Assembly (NCBI GenBank): GCA_008477525.1
Contig: SPDT01000004.1
Coordinates: 3,782,001 to 3,846,000, forward strand
Direction of reading: 5' to 3'
Length of the DNA stretch: 64,000 bases
DNA from: Hypomyces perniciosus
Lineage: Eukaryota > Ascomycota > Sordariomycetes > Hypocreales > Hypocreaceae
The notes under the pieces are model-generated. The model searched no databases, had not been told where the DNA came from, and saw nothing but the letters and a program-made list of their open reading frames with translations. The stretch's first letter is position 1. Each line of letters starts with the position of its first letter. A program made the position numbers and the translations under genes. Shown here in pieces: positions 58,801 through 64,000 of this stretch.

Positions 58801-60380
58801 TTAATTATACTTTTATAAAATAGTAAAATTAACTTCCTAAAACTAAAGTCTTTTTAAAATAAAGTGTTTTAAGCTATTAGTAATAATATAATAAAGTAGC
58901 CACTTTTTCTCTACTCCCCAGTTATTAACTATCTTTATAAATATATCTATATAACTATAAATTATAGCAGAAATACCTAGGAAAATAGCAGTAAATTTAA
59001 AAGCTAATAATAGACTTTTTAATTAATCCTTTTATTATAAAGAGATAATATAAATATTACTGCTGGGATTAAATAAAGTATTTATATATTACCAGTAGCC
59101 ACTTAACTGCATTTTCTTTAGTTATTTTATAGGTAGATTTATATAGTAATTATATTTTTAGGCTTAATAAACCGCAAATTTAGTATTTCTACTAGTAAAA
59201 TATAGTTAAATAAGGTTATCATACTTTTTAGTAAAGTAGTATTTACTATTATACTTTATATAATTAAAAGTTTAATAAAAGGTCTTATAGTAAAGACTAC
59301 TATATTTCTAATAAATTATTAAACTAAGGAAGTTTCTTTATTCTTTTAAACCTTTAAATACTTTAGTTATTATATTCTTTAAAGCATTAGCAGTATAATC
59401 CTAGTATAATCTCTATTAATTAATAGGTTTAGTCTTTCTATATTTTCTTTAAAATCGAGATTCTTATTAAGAGCCACTTATATTACTAGTATAGCTATAT
59501 ATAAAAGTCTCAGCAATTATACTAGCATAAATTAACTCTTACTAGGTTATAGGGATTTTATAGTAAAATATCTATTTATTTATTATAGGGGAAAAATACT
59601 ATAAGAATATATAAATCTTAAACTAAGGAGGAGTTATTTCAGGGAATTTATTTTTAATAATTTTAAATTAAAAGAGGAATAATTAAAAATTCTATCCAGC
59701 AGTTTAATATAAGTAAAAAATCTATAAAATCGCTTTATAGTATTTAATTAAGCTATTGCAATTATTATTTTTAAACTATTGATAAAATTTATTTTAAATA
59801 ATTAATCTAATAAATCTGCTTTTCTCTTTAAAATAATTAACCTATTACTATTAAATATTTTTCTTAAATAAAAAGTAGTATAAATAATCTTATAAGCTGC
59901 TTAAGAAAAAGTATTAAAAAATAATTTAAACTGCCTTTTAATAATAGTAAAAAAAGTCTATAGTTTTACTTAAAACTTTCTTTTATAATAAAAAGCTTAA
60001 ATTTACACTTTACTTTAATTGCCTTTATAAGGTTATTTTAAATTAGCAGTATATAAAAAGCTAATTATAAGCAATAAACCTTTAATCTTTAAGAGTTTAA
60101 AAAAAAGGTTTTCCTTTTAAAAAAAATATTTAAATATTTCCTTTTTAAGTATAATTACTGCTTATTTTTTATATATTAAATATAAATATTAAATTCTTTT
60201 TTTATAAATAAAGTATTATTTAAAAGGTTTAATTAATAATTTAAAGGAATAACTTTATTTAAAGGTCTTTATATTTAAAATATAGCCTTTTTACTAAAAG
60301 TAAACTAGTTATTTACCGCTAAAAGTATCTTTAACTTTAATAGTCTTTTTACCTTTACTAAAAATAATAAAAAACTAATA
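55875..60380 (-). mobile_element. Ty3/gypsy retrotransposon B, internally deleted and RIP-destroyed
   Basis: About 4.5 kb colinear with 51135-55612 of copy A and even more AT-rich. Sequence adjoining LTR 2 corresponds to about position 51140 of copy A, so the 3' 1.9 kb and the polypurine tract are missing. A perfect in-place duplication of about 45 bp (two copies of a segment containing ACTACTAATAACCTAG) occurs at about 56760-56850. Confidence 0.75.
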
Positions 60381-60642
60381 TATTAAAGACCCTCTTTAAA
60401 GCAGATAGATTAAGTAAAAGGCTATAACTTTAAGGAAAAGTAAAGGAGGTTAAAGAGTAATTACTTAAAAGAGAAATAGGTATTAATAAGCAGGTAATAA
60501 GCCAGAAACTAGTAGTTAAGTGTAGCAGTAGTAGTTTACTAGTCTCTAAAGTTTTATATCTTTGGGGACTACAGTTACTTTTATATATACATTCTGGCCT
60601 ATATAATATTATAAAAGCTCCGGAGCTTCCGGTCTCCTAACA
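60381..60642 (-). repeat. LTR 3 (262 bp)
   Basis: Third LTR, ending CTTCCGGTCTCCTAACA, the least mutated right end of the three. The five bases after it (GGTAG) nearly match the five before LTR 1 (TGTAG), consistent with a 5-bp target duplication around the whole array. Confidence 0.82.
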
Positions 60643-60720
60643 GGTAGCTGGTGGAATGGTCTATTGGCTAGGATTAGCACCCTTCTAACCCCTGTTACAC
60701 CTAGATCTTTCCCAGACTCT
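60643..60720 (+). other. tRNA-Glu-like relic next to LTR 3
   Basis: The sequence ATGGTCTATTGGCTAGGATT matches the D-arm region of eukaryotic tRNA-Glu closely. The downstream anticodon stem and T-arm do not pair well (CACCTAGATCTTTCCC in place of a clean TTCGA loop). It is probably a decayed tRNA gene or tRNA-derived SINE head, not a working tRNA. Confidence 0.35.
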
Positions 60721-61799
60721 TTCACTCTCCTCTCGTGCCTGTGTCTCTGACAATAGTATAGGTCTATAAATATATTAAGAAACTGTTTTAAACTAGGAAT
60801 ATCTTAAATTATAGCCTTATTATAGTTTAATAGAGATAATGGGATTAGCGTTATAGTTAAAGTTTCTTATATATAGGCTAGAGTATAGATCTATATAAGT
60901 GATTATATCAGCTTGGCCAAACACTATTCCCGATTAGGCTATGCCCCTCTGTTAATGCAATTGTCTTGCAAGTTATAAGTTGCACTCGCATATGCTTCCA
61001 AGATGCAAACACCCAAGAAACCGACTCTTAACTATACACCTTTCATTAAATCGCCATTATAGACGTAACTCATACTATCAAAAAGGTCATTATAATTAGG
61101 GTACGTTGAAACTTCTATTCTGAACTTAATGAAGATACTGCTTCTAACTGCGAAAAGGCAGGAGGAAGCCTAAACCCTGTGATAATTAAATCTTTACAAT
61201 CGTTGAGATTGTACCGTTTCTGAAGGTAAAGTCCGAAATCGTGGAGTGTCTTCGGTCCGTCGAGGAAAAAATTAGCCGGACTTCGCTTGTTACAGGTTTC
61301 TTTTTTGACTGGTAATCCTACCTTCTGCCTTTGTCTTTCTAAATGATTTCGGCCGTTTACCAAAGTATATCGCTTAGATCACAAAGTGATCCAGCGATCC
61401 AAACCACTCACTCACGATCCATTGCGGGTGATCCAACCAGACAGACAATGTTTATAGACCCCCCAATTTCCGCTCCCTTAGCATAGATACTAGCCAGCCG
61501 TTAACGCACAACATTCACTTGAGCTACTTGTTCTACCGAATAGGTGACACGACTACCCAGCTATGCCCCGATCTCCTGCCAACATAAAACCTAGCCCTAC
61601 GGTTTATCCCTTGGGAAACCCATAGGATCGTGACATTACTGTGGCAATTGTCTTACACCCAGGCTTAAGCTGACGTTAGCTTAAGCATCGTTAGTGTTGA
61701 AAGGAAGAGGCTACCTAGCTATTTAAGGCAAAAGAGGAATTATCTGCTTGTTGGAATGATTAGTATCTGCATAAAAGAGGCTATTAATATGATGAACAA
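60721..61799. other. No gene recognised
   Basis: Contains AT-rich sequence and a minus-strand open frame at 61115-61363 without an ATG or recognisable domain. Sequence around 61370-61460 has several GTGATCC/GGATCAC-like short inverted motifs that could belong to the end of the adjacent hAT element, but this is not shown. Confidence 0.4.
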
Positions 61800-62162
61800 A
61801 CTAATCAGATCGCTACTCTTCAGCTGCTCTGCCCACAGAAAGAACTAGGTCATTATGATCAATGGATCAAAAATACAACTGCGCAGCTATCAGACAATAG
61901 CTCAGAGCTTGATCGTTATTATCGACTTAACCTTCCTGTAGAGACCGATGATCCTATTTAGTGGTGGATCTCGCAAAAGGCAGCATTCCCAACGCTAAGC
62001 AAGCTTGCATTAGGGAGAGAGTTTAGTCTTGCTAAGCTAACATCATCAACACAGAGGCTCTCAATGAACCCGTCAACGCTTGAGATGGCACATTGTATGA
62101 AGAATTGGCTACAAAGAGGTGCAATTACGATTAGCAACTTTCTTTATCAGAGGTCAACTTAA
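61800..62162 (+). mobile_element. hAT transposase C-terminal relic
   Basis: One frame reads as the hAT dimerisation region at the end of a transposase: ELGHYDQWIK, YYRLNLPVETDDPI, then WWISQKAAFPTLSKLAL and ETLEMAH-like sequence (STLEMAHCMKNWLQRG), ending at TAA 62160-62162. The conserved Gln before the WW pair is a TAG stop at about 61959, a C-to-T change. Upstream sequence in the same frame has more stops. Only the C-terminal part is present. Confidence 0.65.
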
Positions 62163-62559
62163 GATTATAATATGTAACTAGCTATGATAGACCTTCATTT
62201 AATTGACGATCCTATCAAGCCTATCAAGTACTTGCCAAGTCTGACAAGCAAGCAAGTCTATCGAGGTAAAAGTGGCAAACAAGCAAGTTTTGGCAAAATT
62301 TGCGCTTACTTGACTTGAAATAAGCGCTGAACGGAATTGCCAAATCCATGACGATATAAATACACAACGCTATGATTGAGTATATCCAGGGAAGTATTTC
62401 CAAGGGAAGCGGCCCCATAGGTTCTCTTGGGCCTCTTGGGCCTGTGGCTCGGAGTTGACTCTCCCTGGTCACTATCAACATTTATAAAGGGTAAGGATAT
62501 GTTAATCTATTATCTTTAATGTTCGTATAATCATTCCGGCCCATGCACTCGTCCACCTC

Positions 62560-63039
62560 TTAGCAGCGGTAATAGCAGCGCATGCTCCAGCCATCGCCGT
62601 TAGCGCAGTGGCCGCCACCAGTCTTGCCACCGACGCTGGTGATCTTATTCTGGCACTGGGTATCTGAGTAGAGATCGCAGTTGGTGGAGTAGGTGCCGTC
62701 GCCAATGGCCTTGACGGAGTAGAACTTGTCGACGTAGCAGTTGCCGGCGCAAGTGGGCTTATAGCCCTTGATGTGGTTTTGGCTAGGGCAGCCATAGTCG
62801 CTGTAGTAGCGGACGCACTCGCCGTTGGCGACGCCAGGAAGGGAGCCGCAAATGCCACGGGACTCGAGGGCATTAGACTTGCGCATATCGACGACCTTGA
62901 GACCATCGGGGGTGAACTCGGGGAGCTCGAGGTTATAGAAGACCTCGTCGGTCATAACCTCAGGGACGGTTTCGGCGGGAGCAGCGCTCACCGCGCGGAG
63001 GCCTATAAAGAGGGTGAAGAGGATAGTTGAGGCGTACAT
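62560..63039 (-). CDS. Cysteine-rich small secreted protein, candidate effector
   Basis: A 159-residue intronless protein from ATG 63039. The signal peptide is residues 1-19 (MYASTILFTLFIGLRAVSA). An acidic, probably propeptide, segment follows to Arg61 (NALESR), after which all ten cysteines fall between residues 64 and 159, ending in a C-terminal YYRC. An even cysteine count and Gly/Tyr-rich spacing suggest five disulphides in a compact extracellular domain. I do not recognise the family. It is flanked by a hAT relic and a LINE end yet has normal composition and no stops, so it appears maintained. A role as effector or antimicrobial protein is inference. Confidence 0.78.
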   Translation of the reverse strand: MYASTILFTLFIGLRAVSAAPAETVPEVMTDEVFYNLELPEFTPDGLKVVDMRKSNALESRGICGSLPGVANGECVRYYSDYGCPSQNHIKGYKPTCAGNCYVDKFYSVKAIGDGTYSTNCDLYSDTQCQNKITSVGGKTGGGHCANGDGWSMRCYYRC

Positions 63040-63690
63040 TTTAGTGATTGAGAGTTGTTCGAGAGTCGATCGACTTATTGTTATTGTGGTTAGAATAATT
63101 GTTAAGTGATGAGTGAAGCTGTTAAGTAATGAGGTTCTACTATTGCGAGTTGTCTCGCCATCTTTATACTTTTCATCTCAGCATTCCTCCGAGCAACCGT
63201 CAACTCTTAGCTCCACAATCTCATTCACTGAAGCCATACTTTCCTAATTGGGAAACTGCCGCACAGTCTCCATTTATTGTACGAGTACGAGTATCCAACG
63301 TAATTGTTATTACACCGATTGTCCTAGTCACTAGACTATACCGAAGCAGGAAGGTTTTTCCCATGGGGTTCTCCTTTCTAGGCAGCCCGAATAGGGGGTC
63401 AACACTGTATCAAACCTATTGTTGAGCGCGTTTAGTGCATTATAATTGTACCAGTTCCACCTCACGGAGGGAAGGAAGCCAAACACACCTCAATTCCACG
63501 AGGCCATTATCCCAGACACGCTGTCAAACTCGATAGATAATTGGCTGCTTAGTTAACGCAAGCTAACAAGCTAAGCTAAGAGGAAAAAGCGAGTTGCCCG
63601 ATCAACGTTGCTATAACTAACCCGGCTTTCATTTATAAATAGATAGCATTCACTTTTTAACTTTCACAGTATGCAGTAATCTCTACTTTA
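63040..63690. other. Promoter region of the cysteine-rich gene and intergenic DNA
   Basis: No coding gene is recognised. The sequence just upstream of 63039 (minus strand) is the likely promoter and leader. A GTACGAGTACGAGTA tract lies near 63280. Confidence 0.4.
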
Positions 63691-64000
63691 TAGTTTAATA
63701 GTAAAAAAATGGATACATAAATCTATATCTAGGCAATAAGACGTTAGGAGCCAGCAGCTTAACGCCACCGTTCGCTAAATTTCAATTTACAAAGGAAAGA
63801 GGGTCAGTTGTATGGTGTCAATCTGATTCAGTTAAGGGGGGGCTATATGGATTCGTCTCCTCCACCAGTTTCTGGAAGTCTTTGCTTCCTGAGGGTCCAA
63901 GTAAGTGCAAGAGGGGGGTCTCCCTGGTAGAATGTCTGGTAGAAAGGGTCTAACCATCCTATACTCGTATTCTGCGAAGTGACCTTATTCCCTGGGTTCG
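63691..64000 (-). mobile_element. Tad-like LINE (copy 3), 3' end, runs off the window
   Basis: Aligns by eye with the 3' ends of copies 1 and 2: the shared CTATATCTAGGCAATA start, the GCTATATGGATTCG(T/C)CTCCTCCAC segment and the CTTCCTGAGGGTCCAAG region. It is much less AT-shifted than the other two, so the unmutated form of the family can be read here. It continues beyond 64000. Confidence 0.75.

Noticed and set aside
48200..60380. Possible mitochondrial insertion because of extreme AT content
   Set aside because: LTRs, minus-strand gypsy RT motifs and a polypurine tract explain the block as RIP-mutated retrotransposons; no mitochondrial gene is seen.
61115..61363. Minus-strand 82-codon frame
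   Set aside because: Begins with TTG, has no ATG, no domain and no neighbouring exon that extends it.

Overview
The window is nuclear DNA of a filamentous ascomycete, most likely a Sordariomycete and plausibly a hypocrealean. The evidence is short spliceosomal introns of about 50-110 bp with GT(A/G)NGT donors and CTAA/CTGAC branch sites, a Zn2Cys6 regulator, a HET-domain protein, a fungal NACHT-WD40 protein, Tad-type LINEs, and long AT-rich blocks full of TpA that look like repeat-induced point mutation (RIP). The genus cannot be fixed from the sequence alone.

Layout. Bases 1-13.2 kb are a conserved, GC-balanced core segment: acetoacetyl-CoA synthetase (minus strand), the serine palmitoyltransferase LCB2 subunit, the SAM-RA adaptor Ste50, and a small single-span membrane protein. 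At about 13.7 kb the composition collapses to AT and an accessory region begins. It holds an SDR oxidoreductase, an MFS transporter relic, and a Zn2Cys6 factor separated from a BAHD-type acyltransferase by an AT-rich island flanked by inverted repeats. Next come three same-strand genes: a trypsin-like peptidase with a SUMO-interacting-type N-terminus, a frameshifted NACHT-WD40 NLR-like gene, and a Gfd2-like DEDDh nuclease. They are followed by a type I membrane glycoprotein, a broken berberine-bridge-type oxidase, and an ABCG half transporter.

From 35.2 kb to the end, mobile elements dominate. There is an unmutated 936-bp TIR element. There are three minus-strand LINE copies; two have perfect 13-bp target-site duplications and one runs off the end of the window. 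There is also a plus-strand LINE reverse-transcriptase fragment, a Ty3/gypsy array with three LTRs of equal length (262 bp) and two RIP-destroyed internal regions (48.9-60.6 kb), and a hAT relic. Among these sit a broken HET-domain gene and two small secreted proteins that are candidate effectors: a three-exon gene at 44.2 kb and a 10-cysteine gene at 62.6-63.0 kb.

How the genes relate. The core genes serve ketone-body activation, sphingolipid synthesis and MAPK signalling and are not functionally linked. The regulator plus acyltransferase could be the remnant of a small metabolite cluster. The peptidase, NLR and nuclease trio resembles an intracellular recognition or defence locus; this is inference from domain content and orientation only. 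No single clearly unprecedented system is proven. The best leads are the peptidase/NLR/nuclease locus, the intact-TIR element with a coding 12-bp repeat, and the two TE-embedded secreted proteins.
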